From: Caldalkalibacillus mannanilyticus JCM 10596
GTDB taxonomy: Bacteria; Bacillota; Bacilli; Caldalkalibacillales; JCM-10596
NCBI RefSeq assembly: GCF_000615945.1
Contig: NZ_BAMO01000029.1
Span: 1-64,000, forward strand
Direction: 5' to 3'
Length of the DNA: 64,000 nt
In this document: positions 16,751 through 26,596 of the stretch, piece after piece
Layout: each line of letters begins with the position of its first letter
Position numbering within the stretch: position 1 is the stretch's first letter
Translations under genes and position numbers: made by a program
The notes under the pieces: generated by a model
Seen by the model: the letters and a program-made list of their open reading frames with translations, nothing else
Databases searched by the model: none
Told to the model about the DNA's origin: nothing

Positions 16751-18430
16751 TTATTCCTGATCCAACCACCATTCATGAATCTTGTAGTAGGTATTGGACA
16801 CAGAGTACTTCGGACCTATTAACTGAGGAATATGGGCAATGAATCCCTCAGGATAGTAGAGAAAGGTGTACGGTTGATCTAAGGTCACTAATTCATCTGC
16901 TTTATAAATGACCTCTTTTCTTTCCTCTTGGTTCAGGATCGTTGTATTGAGATCAAGCAGTTTGTCTACTTCAAGATTAGAATAACCAAAATAGTTTAAC
17001 CCTTGTTCAATTTGATTGGAGTGCCAGAAATACGTAGGGTCTGGATCACTTCCGATGCTCCATCCGGCAACAAGAGCATCAAAATCCCAATTAGGAGGTC
17101 CTGTCTGGGCAATATACGCACTCCATTCAAGCAATTGTATATCCACCTCAATACCTACTAATCTAAGTTGCTGCTGGACAATAGCAGCAATTTCTGGACG
17201 AGTTTCCCCTCCTTGCGAAGTAGTCAAGGTGAAGCTAAATCTTGTACCGTCCTTCTCCAAAATCCCATCAGCTCCCGCTTTCCACCCCGCTTCATGTAAG
17301 AGTTGCTTCGTTTTTTCAGGATGATATTCAAATGAAGGTAAATTCGGATTAAACGCCCAGTTAGCAGGGCTTCCAGGTCCATGTGCTACTGCGCCTCTTC
17401 CATTGACAACGGTTTGAACAATGGCTTCCTTATCTATAGCATGTGTTAAAGCAGCCCTTACATTTTTGTCTTGAAATAAAGGATTTCTCAGGTTATAGCC
17501 AATGTACTCCCAAGAATTTGTAGGACCTGATAATAAAACAATCTGTCCTTTGTTCTCTAGTTGTGTGACAGTGTCAATATAGGAAGGGGTCACTCCTGCA
17601 AAATGAATATCCCCTGACATGACTTGAGCCATTAAGGTATTCGTGTCCTGAACGATCTTAAACACGATGTTGTCGATATATGGACGTCCTTGGTAATAGT
17701 CCTCGAAGGCAGTCAAGGCAACATATTCACCCTCTCTCCATTCTTCAAATTTAAACGGACCCGTACCAATCGGTTTTTTCGTGCCGAACTCATGCTTCCC
17801 AATTTCTGCTATAGGAATGTCCTCTAAGATATGCTTGGGTACAATTCCTGTTTGAGCACTGATCGCCAAGAAGGGAGCATAAGGCTCTTCCAAGATAAAT
17901 TCAACGGTATAATCATCCACTTTATTGACAGCTACAATCTTCTGATACGGCCAAGAATAAGGTCCTGAATAATCTTCATGCATTGGAATACTGTAGGAAA
18001 AAACAACATCATCCGCTGTAAACGTTTCTCCATCATGCCATTTTACATTTTCTTTAAGATAGAACGTCCAGATCGTCCCATCCTCCGAATATTCCCAGCG
18101 CTCCGCTAAGTCACCTACAGGATTAAATTCATGATCCATCGTAATTAACCCACTAAAAATCCGATTTGCGATCACTCTACTTGGCATATCTGATGCAAAG
18201 TTAGGTGTAAATAAAGTAGGATTAGAGGCTGTACCGAAAATAAGCGTCCCTCCGTATTTAGGTTCACCTGGGACTCGTTTTTCCCCCTCCTGACTTGATG
18301 GTGAAGATTCATGCTCCTGCTTATCCACTTGCTGTCCTGTTGTACAAGCTGTTAACATGACGATTAGAATCAGAATGAATACCATCCTATTAGTCGCTAC
18401 CTTCTTTTTACTCAAGGCTTTGTTGCTCAA
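16751..18430 (-). CDS. extracellular solute-binding lipoprotein, family 5 (Opp/Dpp type)
   Basis: About 559 residues from TTG 18430, chosen for the ribosome site GGGAGGGG and a sensible signal peptide. The lipobox is LTAC, followed by a Ser/Glu-rich linker. The mature part has the SBP_bac_5 pattern: YGGTLIFGTASNPTLF, LAERWEYSEDGTIWTFYL, VKWHDGETFTADDVVFSY, ALTHAIDKEAIV. It would capture peptides outside the membrane for the two permeases downstream. No ATPase genes (OppD/F) are present in this operon, so ATPases must come from elsewhere. It is the first gene behind the sigma-54 promoter at 18533. Confidence 0.9.
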   Translation of the reverse strand: MSNKALSKKKVATNRMVFILILIVMLTACTTGQQVDKQEHESSPSSQEGEKRVPGEPKYGGTLIFGTASNPTLFTPNFASDMPSRVIANRIFSGLITMDHEFNPVGDLAERWEYSEDGTIWTFYLKENVKWHDGETFTADDVVFSYSIPMHEDYSGPYSWPYQKIVAVNKVDDYTVEFILEEPYAPFLAISAQTGIVPKHILEDIPIAEIGKHEFGTKKPIGTGPFKFEEWREGEYVALTAFEDYYQGRPYIDNIVFKIVQDTNTLMAQVMSGDIHFAGVTPSYIDTVTQLENKGQIVLLSGPTNSWEYIGYNLRNPLFQDKNVRAALTHAIDKEAIVQTVVNGRGAVAHGPGSPANWAFNPNLPSFEYHPEKTKQLLHEAGWKAGADGILEKDGTRFSFTLTTSQGGETRPEIAAIVQQQLRLVGIEVDIQLLEWSAYIAQTGPPNWDFDALVAGWSIGSDPDPTYFWHSNQIEQGLNYFGYSNLEVDKLLDLNTTILNQEERKEVIYKADELVTLDQPYTFLYYPEGFIAHIPQLIGPKYSVSNTYYKIHEWWLDQE

Positions 18431-18532
18431 GACTACCCCTCCCTTATCTTCTTGATTTTTCATCTTAGATCATGAAAAGCGGCTCCCCCCATTTCTTTGT
18501 TTTCCCTTCAAAAAAGTTACATTTGTATAGAA

Positions 18533-18548
18533 AGCAAAAGACATGCCA
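18533..18548 (-). promoter_or_regulatory. sigma-54 promoter of the importer/deaminase/dehydrogenase operon
   Basis: The minus strand reads TGGCATG-TCTT-TTGCT, again matching the -24/-12 consensus with correct spacing, about 105 bp before the TTG start. Behind it, AACATGTTCT occurs twice (from about 18557 and 18678) with a related ACATGTCT near 18650. These are possible activator sites. The remaining sequence of 18549-18740 shows no gene. Confidence 0.85.
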
Positions 18549-18739
18549 TTTTCTTCAACATGTTCTTTTCTAAACTGAACAATACAATTGAAGAGTATGG
18601 AATGGATTCAGAACCCTCCATATTCAGACTGAATGTTTAAAGGTTTTTACATGTCTAGCCTTGATGTCTATTTTTTTAACATGTTCTACTCAATCCTACA
18701 AACTTGCTGACCAGTTCACTTGCAACACTTATTGACCGT

Positions 18740-18771
18740 AAAAAAAGAAGCTGACTCCAAAAGTCAACTTC
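18740..18771 (-). terminator. terminator of the YkvI-like gene
   Basis: On the minus strand GAAGTTGACT (18771-18762) pairs with AGTCAGCTTC (18756-18747) and is followed by seven T. It is a classical rho-independent terminator. Confidence 0.8.
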
Positions 18772-18857
18772 ATGTCATTTCAAATATTATTTTTAAGCAA
18801 GCACCTCATTCTTCTGCTTAGACTTCATTTTTTCTAGCTTAAAAAATGATCAGTCAT

Positions 18858-19913
18858 CTATTGGGGTTGCTTTTTGACGATTAAGAATAGTAGCAAAAAC
18901 AAGCCCATATAGCCAAAGAATGGATAAAGATAGGAAACAAGGGCACTAAAGCCAACCTGACTGATGACAAAGCTGCTTAACAGAATCATAATAAAGGTCC
19001 ATTTTTCAGGAAGGAGAACTACTTGATGAATCTGCCGAGCTATTCCAAAAACATTTCCAATCAATGTAGTAAACACTTCTCCATAGACTACAAGAAGAAA
19101 CAAGAATAAGAGAAACCAACCAATATCCTTTATCACCAATGCCATAGGGATATCCAGTTGTAGAGCTTCAGGCATAAAGCTAAGTAGAGCAAAATGACTC
19201 GCTAGCAGCATGAACCCGAGCCCAATCCCTCCCCAAATTCCTCCCCATTTAAGGATGCTCTCATCTTCTATTTCCTTCCCCAGTGGAACCAGAACAGCTT
19301 GAGCCATTGCTAAGTTAAATGCCACATAGGTCAAAGCGCTTGCTAACCATTTCCCTTGTCCCAAGAGCTCTCCCTCTTGAAACAACTGAAATCCCCCTCC
19401 TACACTCTGCTGTATTCCAAGCCAGCCGAAAGAAACAAGCACCACTAGACTAAAGAGCAGCATCAGAGGAACAACCAAGGAATTGACCATAAAGATTCCC
19501 TTTAATCCTTTTAACATCACCATATAACAAAGAAGAATCGTCAGGATAATCCCCAATTGATAAGAAAGACCAAGTTGCTCCTGAAAAATAGATCCCGTTC
19601 CTGAAAGCATCACCGAGGTTACACCAAATAGAATGACCAAAACAAAGAGATTAACCACGGTTCCAACCGTTCTTCCAAACAAAAACACATTTAATTCCTG
19701 ATAAGAATACGCCTTGATACGGTGCGATAAGACCATCATTTTCGTGCCTAACCAAATAAACAGAAAGGTACTCAGCAGAATCCCGAGCAAACCCCACACA
19801 TGATATACAGTAAAAAAACGCACAATTTCTTGCCCGGTGGCAAATCCTGCTCCCACAACCGTGCCAATATAGGTAGCTGCCACCTGTGCCACCATCATTC
19901 CTCTTTTTTTCAT
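18858..19913 (-). CDS. YkvI-family membrane transporter
   Basis: About 351 residues from ATG 19913 (ribosome site GAGGTGAGGAG). It is strongly hydrophobic with about ten membrane segments. The start VAQVAATYIGTVVGAGFATG resembles the first helix of APC-fold transporters (an unwound GAGFATGQE segment) and is the YkvI signature. YkvI-like proteins are thought to be amino-acid or related solute carriers, but the substrate is not known. It stands alone with its own terminator. Confidence 0.8.
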   Translation of the reverse strand: MKKRGMMVAQVAATYIGTVVGAGFATGQEIVRFFTVYHVWGLLGILLSTFLFIWLGTKMMVLSHRIKAYSYQELNVFLFGRTVGTVVNLFVLVILFGVTSVMLSGTGSIFQEQLGLSYQLGIILTILLCYMVMLKGLKGIFMVNSLVVPLMLLFSLVVLVSFGWLGIQQSVGGGFQLFQEGELLGQGKWLASALTYVAFNLAMAQAVLVPLGKEIEDESILKWGGIWGGIGLGFMLLASHFALLSFMPEALQLDIPMALVIKDIGWFLLFLFLLVVYGEVFTTLIGNVFGIARQIHQVVLLPEKWTFIMILLSSFVISQVGFSALVSYLYPFFGYMGLFLLLFLIVKKQPQ

Positions 19914-20144
19914 TCTCCTCACCTCTCATCCTCCAACCATTTACCTTATTCTATGAGGAGAGCTAGAGAAAAAGAAGACAAGTATCTCTTCCTTCTTACC
20001 CAAACTGACCTCATTAATTTGATTCAAACTGCCTCTTTTTCAAGAGGCAATAAAACCATATACTAGGGATACACTCAGAACAAATGCAGGATGAGCGATA
20101 AGAACGAAAAATAAAAGAGAATATACTGTAGGAGGTGGATCATA

Positions 20145-20618
20145 TTGAATCCGATTCGATATGCAAAGCGTGAATGTCAAGACCAAGAGAAAATTCACAA
20201 TTTTTTGTCCCAAGCAAAAACAGGCTTTCTAGGATTATCTACTAAGGACCAGCCTTATGTTGTCCCATTAAACTTCATACTCTGGGAAAACAGCATCTAT
20301 TTTCACGGGGCCAACGAAGGGAGAAAAGTTGAGATGATCAAAGAAAATAATAATGCTTGTTTTACCGTTAGTGAAGAGTATGGTACACTTGTTTCGCCCA
20401 TCCCTGCTCATACTGATACAGCCTATATGAGCACCATGATTTTTGGAAAGATCGAATCTATCACAGATATCGAAGAGGCAACTCAAGCCATGCAAAAAAT
20501 GCTAGATAAATATGTTCCTGGCTATTATGATTCCTTACTCACGAGAAGCCACGTAGAAAGATATCGCTCTGCTTTAGGGAGTAAGACGCATTATTTAAAA
20601 TCCTCATTACTGAAATAA
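20145..20618 (+). CDS. pyridoxamine 5'-phosphate oxidase-like flavoprotein (NimA/YhbP type)
   Basis: 157 residues with the split-barrel FMN-binding fold: [49 protein letters not shown] and the C-terminal helix region. Such proteins bind FMN, heme or F420-like cofactors; some reduce nitroimidazoles. Start TTG 20145 follows GGAGGTGG. The gene appears monocistronic, and nothing around it indicates the substrate. Confidence 0.82.
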   Translation: MNPIRYAKRECQDQEKIHNFLSQAKTGFLGLSTKDQPYVVPLNFILWENSIYFHGANEGRKVEMIKENNNACFTVSEEYGTLVSPIPAHTDTAYMSTMIFGKIESITDIEEATQAMQKMLDKYVPGYYDSLLTRSHVERYRSALGSKTHYLKSSLLK

Positions 20619-20729
20619 CAGCCAAAGAAAATGAGCCAAATGAAAAGAAGCTCTTCTTTCCAGGAAGACATGTACGTGAAGAAAAAAAGGAGACTTAATC
20701 TCCAGAACTCTTCAATTCAAATGTACTCA

Positions 20730-22115
20730 CTAGATTTCTCGATAAGGTAAGCTGAGTCGAAACAAAGTAGAATAATGCTGATCCTTCGTCAATTCAATGC
20801 TCCCTTGATGCAGGATCATGATTTTTTTACAAATGGCTAGCCCTAACCCCGTACTGCCTTTCACTGGATCTGCTCCACTGATAAACTCTTCAAAAACATT
20901 CTCTCTAATCTGTTCTGGAACACCGACGCCATTATCTCCAAGCCATAATAAGACGTTTTCTTCTTGCTGCTCACAGGAAACAAATAGCCTTGTTCCAACA
21001 GGGTTATATCTCAGCACATTCTCCAGTATGTTTGTCACCACACGCTTCATATACATAGAATCAATCATGACATAAAGAGGGGTTTCAAGAATCTCAATAT
21101 CCACTTGAAATCCTTTCTCTTCAAATTCAGGATAAAATTCAGCAAGAAGCTCCTGAAACCATTTTGTGATATTCACTTTTTCTAGATTCAACTTCACATG
21201 ATTGTCTTCGAGCTTAGCCAGCTCAAACAAATCTTGAATTAAAGCACTCATATAGTGCGATTTATGATAAATGTATTGAATACATTGACGCTTCTGCTTT
21301 TCCTCCAGCTGCACATCATCTAGTAAAAGTTGAGAATAACCTAAAACAGATGTAATGGGTGTCTTCAAATCATGAGACAAATGTAACAACATGTTTCTTC
21401 TATGATTCTCCACTCTTTCTTTTTCTTCCGAGATCCTCTGTAGTCGTTCTGCCATGTCGTTAAAGGCATCACGTATTTCTGCAAATTCTTTTTCTGCTGA
21501 AAAAGAGAGCCTTTTTGAAGGATTGAATTGATCCAATTCCTTGATACCCTCCATAATTTGTATTAGAGGTTTCTTTAGTTGTCTGACAGAGTAATGAGTA
21601 TAAAAATAGAGAGCAATCAAAATGGAAAAAGCAAATAACAAAGCAAAAATGACTAGAGCGGTATAAAGATATTCTAATCGTTCTGGAATCTTCCACAGCA
21701 GCTTATATGATTCACCAGCAGGTCCCGTTATGGGGATAACGTAATAAATCATCGAATGATCGTATTGTAATGCCTGAATCCTAGCAAAGAGTTCTTCTAG
21801 ACTATAATATAGAATCTCATCTTCTTTTTCCCCTTCGACCTCAATCACTTGACCTGCTTCATTAACCACCTCTAGCCAGCCGCCGTATCGCTCCAGCAGC
21901 TGTCCACTCAGCTTGCCTGAAGAATCGTAAAAGTTCTCCACTTGTAACTCTTCCACGTTTGGTCGCTGATCAATCCAACGATTCATGACGAGATCTGTAC
22001 AAAAAAGAGAAAGTCCCATTGCCCCCAACAAAAGACCGCTAATCACGATATAATTAAGAAAAAACAACCCCTTCAAAGGTCGGCGTTTTTCTAAGGTGTT
22101 ATCCTTCTTTTTCAA
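20730..22115 (-). CDS. sensor histidine kinase
   Basis: 461 residues. TM1 (about 18-38, FFLNYIVISGLLLGAMGLSL), an extracytoplasmic sensor of about 110 residues, TM2 (about 150-170), HAMP, then HisKA with LLHLSHDLKTPITSVLGY and HATPase with NILENVLRYN, GDNGVGVP and GSTGLGLAI. All catalytic motifs are present. Its start overlaps the response-regulator gene by 17 bp. With the upstream SLH serine hydrolase this suggests envelope or cell-wall sensing. Confidence 0.92.
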   Translation of the reverse strand: MKKKDNTLEKRRPLKGLFFLNYIVISGLLLGAMGLSLFCTDLVMNRWIDQRPNVEELQVENFYDSSGKLSGQLLERYGGWLEVVNEAGQVIEVEGEKEDEILYYSLEELFARIQALQYDHSMIYYVIPITGPAGESYKLLWKIPERLEYLYTALVIFALLFAFSILIALYFYTHYSVRQLKKPLIQIMEGIKELDQFNPSKRLSFSAEKEFAEIRDAFNDMAERLQRISEEKERVENHRRNMLLHLSHDLKTPITSVLGYSQLLLDDVQLEEKQKRQCIQYIYHKSHYMSALIQDLFELAKLEDNHVKLNLEKVNITKWFQELLAEFYPEFEEKGFQVDIEILETPLYVMIDSMYMKRVVTNILENVLRYNPVGTRLFVSCEQQEENVLLWLGDNGVGVPEQIRENVFEEFISGADPVKGSTGLGLAICKKIMILHQGSIELTKDQHYSTLFRLSLPYREI

Positions 22116-22809
22116 AACGATAGCCTAACCCCCTAATGGTAATAAGATATTGAGGATGTCTCGGATCATCTTCAATTTTATCTCTGATTTTGCTAATATA
22201 AACCATCATTAGATTTTCATCTCCCATGTACTCTTCACCCCAAACCCGCTCATAAATGTGGGCTTTGGTAAAGACCTTACCGGCATGCTCCATCAGCAGA
22301 GCCAAAATTTTGAACTCATACGAGGTCAATTCCTTCTGTACGCCAGATTTATAGAGCTTACATCCCTTCAAATCAAGCTGGATATCCCCCATTTCAATAC
22401 ATTCCCTCTCCATTTCCTTTCTGCCCAGCGCCTGACATGATTCTATTCTTCGGAACAAAGCTTGAACTCTACTTACCACTTCAAGCGGATTAAAAGGCTT
22501 GCTGACATAGTCATCAGCGCCAAGCTGCAAACCGTAGATTCTATCTAAATCATTTGATTTGGCAGAGAGAAATAAAAAGGGGATATTGGAGCTACGTCGT
22601 ATTTTTTTAAGCAGCATGGTCCCATCCATTTGAGGCATCATAATATCTGCTAGAATAAGATCGATAGACTCTTTTTGAAAGAGCGAAAATGCTTCCACCC
22701 CATCATTAGCTTCGTAAGTGTCATACCCATGATTACGCAAATAAATCGCCAACAGCTCACGTATTTCTGCTTCATCATCTATAATCAATATCTTCTTGAT
22801 GTTTCTCAC
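22099..22809 (-). CDS. OmpR/PhoB-family response regulator
   Basis: 236 residues. Receiver domain with the acidic pocket (IIDDEAE), phospho-acceptor Asp in LILADIMMPQMDG (about 54), Lys in YVSKPFNPLEV, and a C-terminal winged helix (KELTSYEFKILALLMEHAG, VYISKIRDKIEDDPRHPQ). It pairs with the histidine kinase that follows. The likely target is the serine hydrolase gene 60 bp upstream on the same strand, which may head the operon. Confidence 0.92.
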   Translation of the reverse strand: MRNIKKILIIDDEAEIRELLAIYLRNHGYDTYEANDGVEAFSLFQKESIDLILADIMMPQMDGTMLLKKIRRSSNIPFLFLSAKSNDLDRIYGLQLGADDYVSKPFNPLEVVSRVQALFRRIESCQALGRKEMERECIEMGDIQLDLKGCKLYKSGVQKELTSYEFKILALLMEHAGKVFTKAHIYERVWGEEYMGDENLMMVYISKIRDKIEDDPRHPQYLITIRGLGYRFEKEG

Positions 22810-22868
22810 CCCTTACAAGCGTTAGTCCTCTTCCCTGTCTAAAAAGACAAACAAGAGAACTATTCAGG

Positions 22869-24911
22869 TTAAAATAATCGCTCAGCGAATCTTGACAATA
22901 AGGCGGTTGCTTCTTGCTTCGACATCCTTTGCTTTGATTTATAATCAAGAACACCCTCTTGATCCATAACTACTTCTGGACCATATAATTCTTTCTCCAC
23001 CACATAGCGGACTCCTTCTAATGCCCAGGAATCAGTTTCACTTACTGGAGTTTCTCGTGGTTCCGCATACAAATAAAGATGAGCCATTCGCCACACAATA
23101 AGGGTTGCTTCCTGCCTTGTCAGTGTTTGTTGAGGATGAAACTGACCGTTATCTGATCCTTCGATCAAGCCAAATTCATAAGCGGCTTGAATCTCTTCAA
23201 CAAAAGGACTCTCTTTCGTATCAGCGAATATAGGCTCTTGCTTAGACGGAGCAATCCCTGCCCAACGGATAAACCAACCGATAAACTCTTCTCTGGTGAT
23301 CGGCTGTTCGGGCTGAAAACGATTCTGTTCTCCTCCTGCCTCAATCACTTCAATCTGTTGTAAGTGATAAATATATTCGGCATAGCCACCATCTGGCTCT
23401 ACATCTCCAAAAATCATAGGTTCCTGCATTTTTCTAGCCCAGCTATCCGATTTTAGATCGTAATAAAAAGCAGTAACACGATTCTCCTCATCTAGCTTGA
23501 AGGCTGCTTTTACCCCTTGTTCGTCTTCAAATAAGAACGGTTCGATTTGGTGCAGGACATGCTCTCCAAGCGGATCTCTGAGCACAAGCTTGTCCCCTTC
23601 CACTCGAATACGACTGGTCCACATTCGATTACGCAAATCGCTGTAAACACCTTCAAATAAGCTAAGAGAAGGCTGTGATGGCGATAAAGGCTCAGGAGAC
23701 AACAGCTTCTCTTCCTTATTTAGAAAGAAACGATCCATAAAGGCTTGGAACAGCTCCTGACGAATCTCCATATCCTTATTGACAGAAACAAAAACCCCTA
23801 CTTTTTCATCTGGAAGGAGCCACATGCCACTATGATAGCCCTCCAAATCTCCTGCCTTTTCTATCACATAATGTCCATTGTAGAGTTGACGGTTCGAGTA
23901 TTCAAAGCCATAAGTCATATTGGGTAGCTCTGGATGGATCGCTAGCTGAGGTTTGTGCATTTCTGCGATTGTCTCTTCTTTCAATATTCTGCTGTCCCCA
24001 AGCTTCCCACCTCCCAGATGTGCCAGCATAAATTGCGCCATATCAGAACCTGTGGAGAGCATTCCGCCTCCGGGAAGCTCTGTGGGAATAGTCGCATAGA
24101 TCGGAATCTCTTCACCTAGCGTATTATAGGGCACAGCTAGCTGGCTCATGATAGACGGTGTGAGCCTATAATCACTATTTTCCATCCCTAAGGGCTGAAA
24201 AATATGTTCCCTTACATACACTCCAAAGGCTTGCCCAGTCACTTGTTCAATCACATAGCCCTGGATGGTAGATCCTAGATTGTCATATCGATAATATTCT
24301 CCAGGCTGACGAACGACCTTAGGAGCATGATCTCTCACATATTGCTCTAATGAAACTTCCTGTGTCAGGTCTTCCGTAGAGGAATCAGCCGTATCCCCAT
24401 ACTCAAAACCCGTAGAATTCGTTAATAGATGCTTCATTTTTAAGAGTGAACCCGTCGTCAGATTTGGAATCTGAATCTCCCCTAGATACGCAGATAAATC
24501 GTTATTCAATTCGATTTTCCCTTGTTCAACTAATTGCATCACGGCTGTAGCGGTGATCGTCTTGGATACCGATGCAACACGAAAAACCGTCTTGTCCGGA
24601 TCGACTAGCACCTGCTGCTTTTCATCAGCGAAACCATATCCTTTTTTCACCAAAATCTTATCATCTCTCACGACTACAAAAACAGCTCCTGCCAGATTCT
24701 CTTTGATTTCTGGACGTTGAAAGAAATCATCGGCAAAAAGCTCCATTTCTTGACCTGGAGCTTTTTGATCCGAGAAAATAGGTATTTCTTTTTCTGACTG
24801 TAGAATACATCCACTTAGCATACTAAATAACAAAACGCACAATAGAGTGATCGCAAGCTTACTACCAAGCTTTCCAAAAGTCCTCATTTGTTTACTCTCC
24901 TTTACATTCAT
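22869..24911 (-). CDS. beta-lactamase-fold serine hydrolase lipoprotein with C-terminal SLH domains
   Basis: 680 residues. Signal peptide with lipobox-like LSGC, then a class C beta-lactamase/D-peptidase domain. Its motifs are SxxK in ASVSKTITATAV (about 115), Tyr in YRYDNLGS (about 205) and the third motif in EGYHSGMW (about 365). A short beta-rich region follows. At least two S-layer homology repeats (about 535-680: FQPEQPITREEFIGWFIRW, FHPQQTLTRQEATLIVWRM) should bind cell-wall polymer. Having both a lipobox and SLH repeats is unusual, because it would tether the protein to membrane and wall at once. It precedes a two-component system. Confidence 0.87.
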   Translation of the reverse strand: MNVKESKQMRTFGKLGSKLAITLLCVLLFSMLSGCILQSEKEIPIFSDQKAPGQEMELFADDFFQRPEIKENLAGAVFVVVRDDKILVKKGYGFADEKQQVLVDPDKTVFRVASVSKTITATAVMQLVEQGKIELNNDLSAYLGEIQIPNLTTGSLLKMKHLLTNSTGFEYGDTADSSTEDLTQEVSLEQYVRDHAPKVVRQPGEYYRYDNLGSTIQGYVIEQVTGQAFGVYVREHIFQPLGMENSDYRLTPSIMSQLAVPYNTLGEEIPIYATIPTELPGGGMLSTGSDMAQFMLAHLGGGKLGDSRILKEETIAEMHKPQLAIHPELPNMTYGFEYSNRQLYNGHYVIEKAGDLEGYHSGMWLLPDEKVGVFVSVNKDMEIRQELFQAFMDRFFLNKEEKLLSPEPLSPSQPSLSLFEGVYSDLRNRMWTSRIRVEGDKLVLRDPLGEHVLHQIEPFLFEDEQGVKAAFKLDEENRVTAFYYDLKSDSWARKMQEPMIFGDVEPDGGYAEYIYHLQQIEVIEAGGEQNRFQPEQPITREEFIGWFIRWAGIAPSKQEPIFADTKESPFVEEIQAAYEFGLIEGSDNGQFHPQQTLTRQEATLIVWRMAHLYLYAEPRETPVSETDSWALEGVRYVVEKELYGPEVVMDQEGVLDYKSKQRMSKQEATALLSRFAERLF

Positions 24912-25032
24912 GTTCTATCTTGAAAAGTATAAGAGAGAAAACTTAATCCTGTGTTGATGTAACCTTAATATAACCTGAAATTTGTCAGAGCCTCATCTAA
25001 GCTACGCAGACTTGCTTTTAGCCCGTTTCTCT

Positions 25033-26441
25033 TTATTCGTTCGTTGTTGGCTTAGGCTGACGATCTGTCTGTAGGTTAAAGGTCACATAATAGAGGACAC
25101 CACTTACTGTGATGACGATGCTTAAGAATAGAATCAAATTGCCATATAAATAAGCATCTGCATTGGAAATCATCGGATGCAGTGGAAAAGCAAATAGCTT
25201 TTGCTCCATTGCTTTTGCCACCACTGCGGTGACGATGGCACCAGAAATAGTAACGATCATATTAAAGAATCCCATTCCTACCCCTATTTGTTGAGGCGGC
25301 AAAGTTTGCGTGACACTCTCAGCCAGTGCCGTCTGAGAAAGGATAATCCAATGTACATCAGGATCAGCACCATCCCTATAAACCAGACCCACAGTCCAAT
25401 AAGGGAAGACTGTAGCAGTAAACTGAGGGCAATACAGAAAAGACCTAGATAGACAACGAAATGACTGCCCTTTTTGACCGTTAAATGCCCTGCCACCTTC
25501 CCAAAAATAACTGCACTAATGGCTCCCGGAAACATAATGATTCCTATACTTTCCGTACCCAGATGATAAATATTGCTTAGCATCAACGGGATCACAAACA
25601 TCACAGAGATGACCGTTCCAAAGATCAAAAATCCAATGATTAGTGCATTCCGATACTTCCTATTGGTGAATAAGGAGGGATCAACAAAAGGCTCCTTCAC
25701 CCGACGAATGTGAACGATAAAAATTCCCAGTGCGATGATAGAAACCAACAGATAAATCAGCTGGACCTTGGTCGTATAGACAATCAGCATCGATACAACA
25801 AGCCCTAATAGAGCGGCTCCCAGGATATCCAAACGTCCTGGTCGACGAGGTTCATTGGGTAACAGCCTTCTGAAAAAAGGAATCGCCACCAAAACAGGAA
25901 GCGAAACAAGGAATAAAAACGACCAGTGGAGGGCTCCAGCTACATAACCTCCAAGCACCGGTCCAATTCCAATAGCGAAAGAAACCGTGGAGGTAATCAT
26001 GCCAAATAATTTCCCGCGCTCTTCTTGTGTGAAGAATCGAGCCACCATAACAAATACCAACGCCGGAATTGCAGAACCTCCAGCCCCTTGAATCGCTCGG
26101 GACAGAATCACAGCAGGATACCAAGCCTGAAGAACAAATCCTAAAATAGATCCTACGCTATATAGAATAATTCCAATTGTAATTAATTTTTTGACACTAT
26201 ACAGATCGGCAAGTCTACCGAAGATCGCCATCCCCAAACCAAAAACGATAAAGAAAATGGTGATAACCCAGCTTACTCCTGCCGCATCCAAGTCAAACTG
26301 CTGAGCAATGCTTGGTGTAGAAACATTGAACAGCGATTCGTTCAAAACAGCAAAAAAGATCACATAATAAATCCATGGCACACATCGCTTCATCTCTGAA
26401 TGGGCAATGGCTGACTCACTACTTGTGTCTAGTTTTTTCAT
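25033..26441 (-). pseudogene. MFS drug efflux transporter (14-TMS, Tet(L)/EmrB-like), one-base frameshift
   Basis: The N-terminal 370 residues form an MFS pump: FDLDAAGVSWVITIFFIVFGLGMAIFGRLAD (motif A region) and VILSRAIQGAGGSAIPALVF (motif C-like). Near 25372 a base is lost in the sequence coding for SFLQTALAES, so the frame ends at 25284 with a spurious tail. In the next frame the last membrane segments continue (LPPQQIGVGMGFFNM) to the stop at 25033. The combined length of about 468 residues is normal for the 14-helix subfamily. A similar intact pump is encoded at 53898-55250. Confidence 0.85.
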
Positions 26442-26560
26442 TTTTAATCATGTTCCTTCCTTGATCTTTGTTTTATTACTAGTTTACCACCTAAACCCAT
26501 GCATCCTTTCTCTTCGATTGCTATTCTTTCTATGCAAAGATCAAGTCATTTATACAACAA

Positions 26561-26586
26561 GGCTGTCGAAACGTTGTTCGACAGCC
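26561..26586. terminator. hairpin between secDF and the MFS gene
   Basis: A perfect 10-bp stem, GGCTGTCGAA (26561-26570) with TTCGACAGCC (26577-26586), sits right after the secDF stop. It lacks a strong T-run, so termination is probable but not classical. Confidence 0.55.
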
Positions 26587-26596
26587 CGATAAGAAA

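Noticed and set aside
20025-20052. Small hairpin GCCTCTT/AAGAGGC before the PNPOx-like gene as a terminator or riboswitch
   Set aside because: Stem of only seven pairs without a T-run on either side and no neighbouring gene end at a suitable distance.
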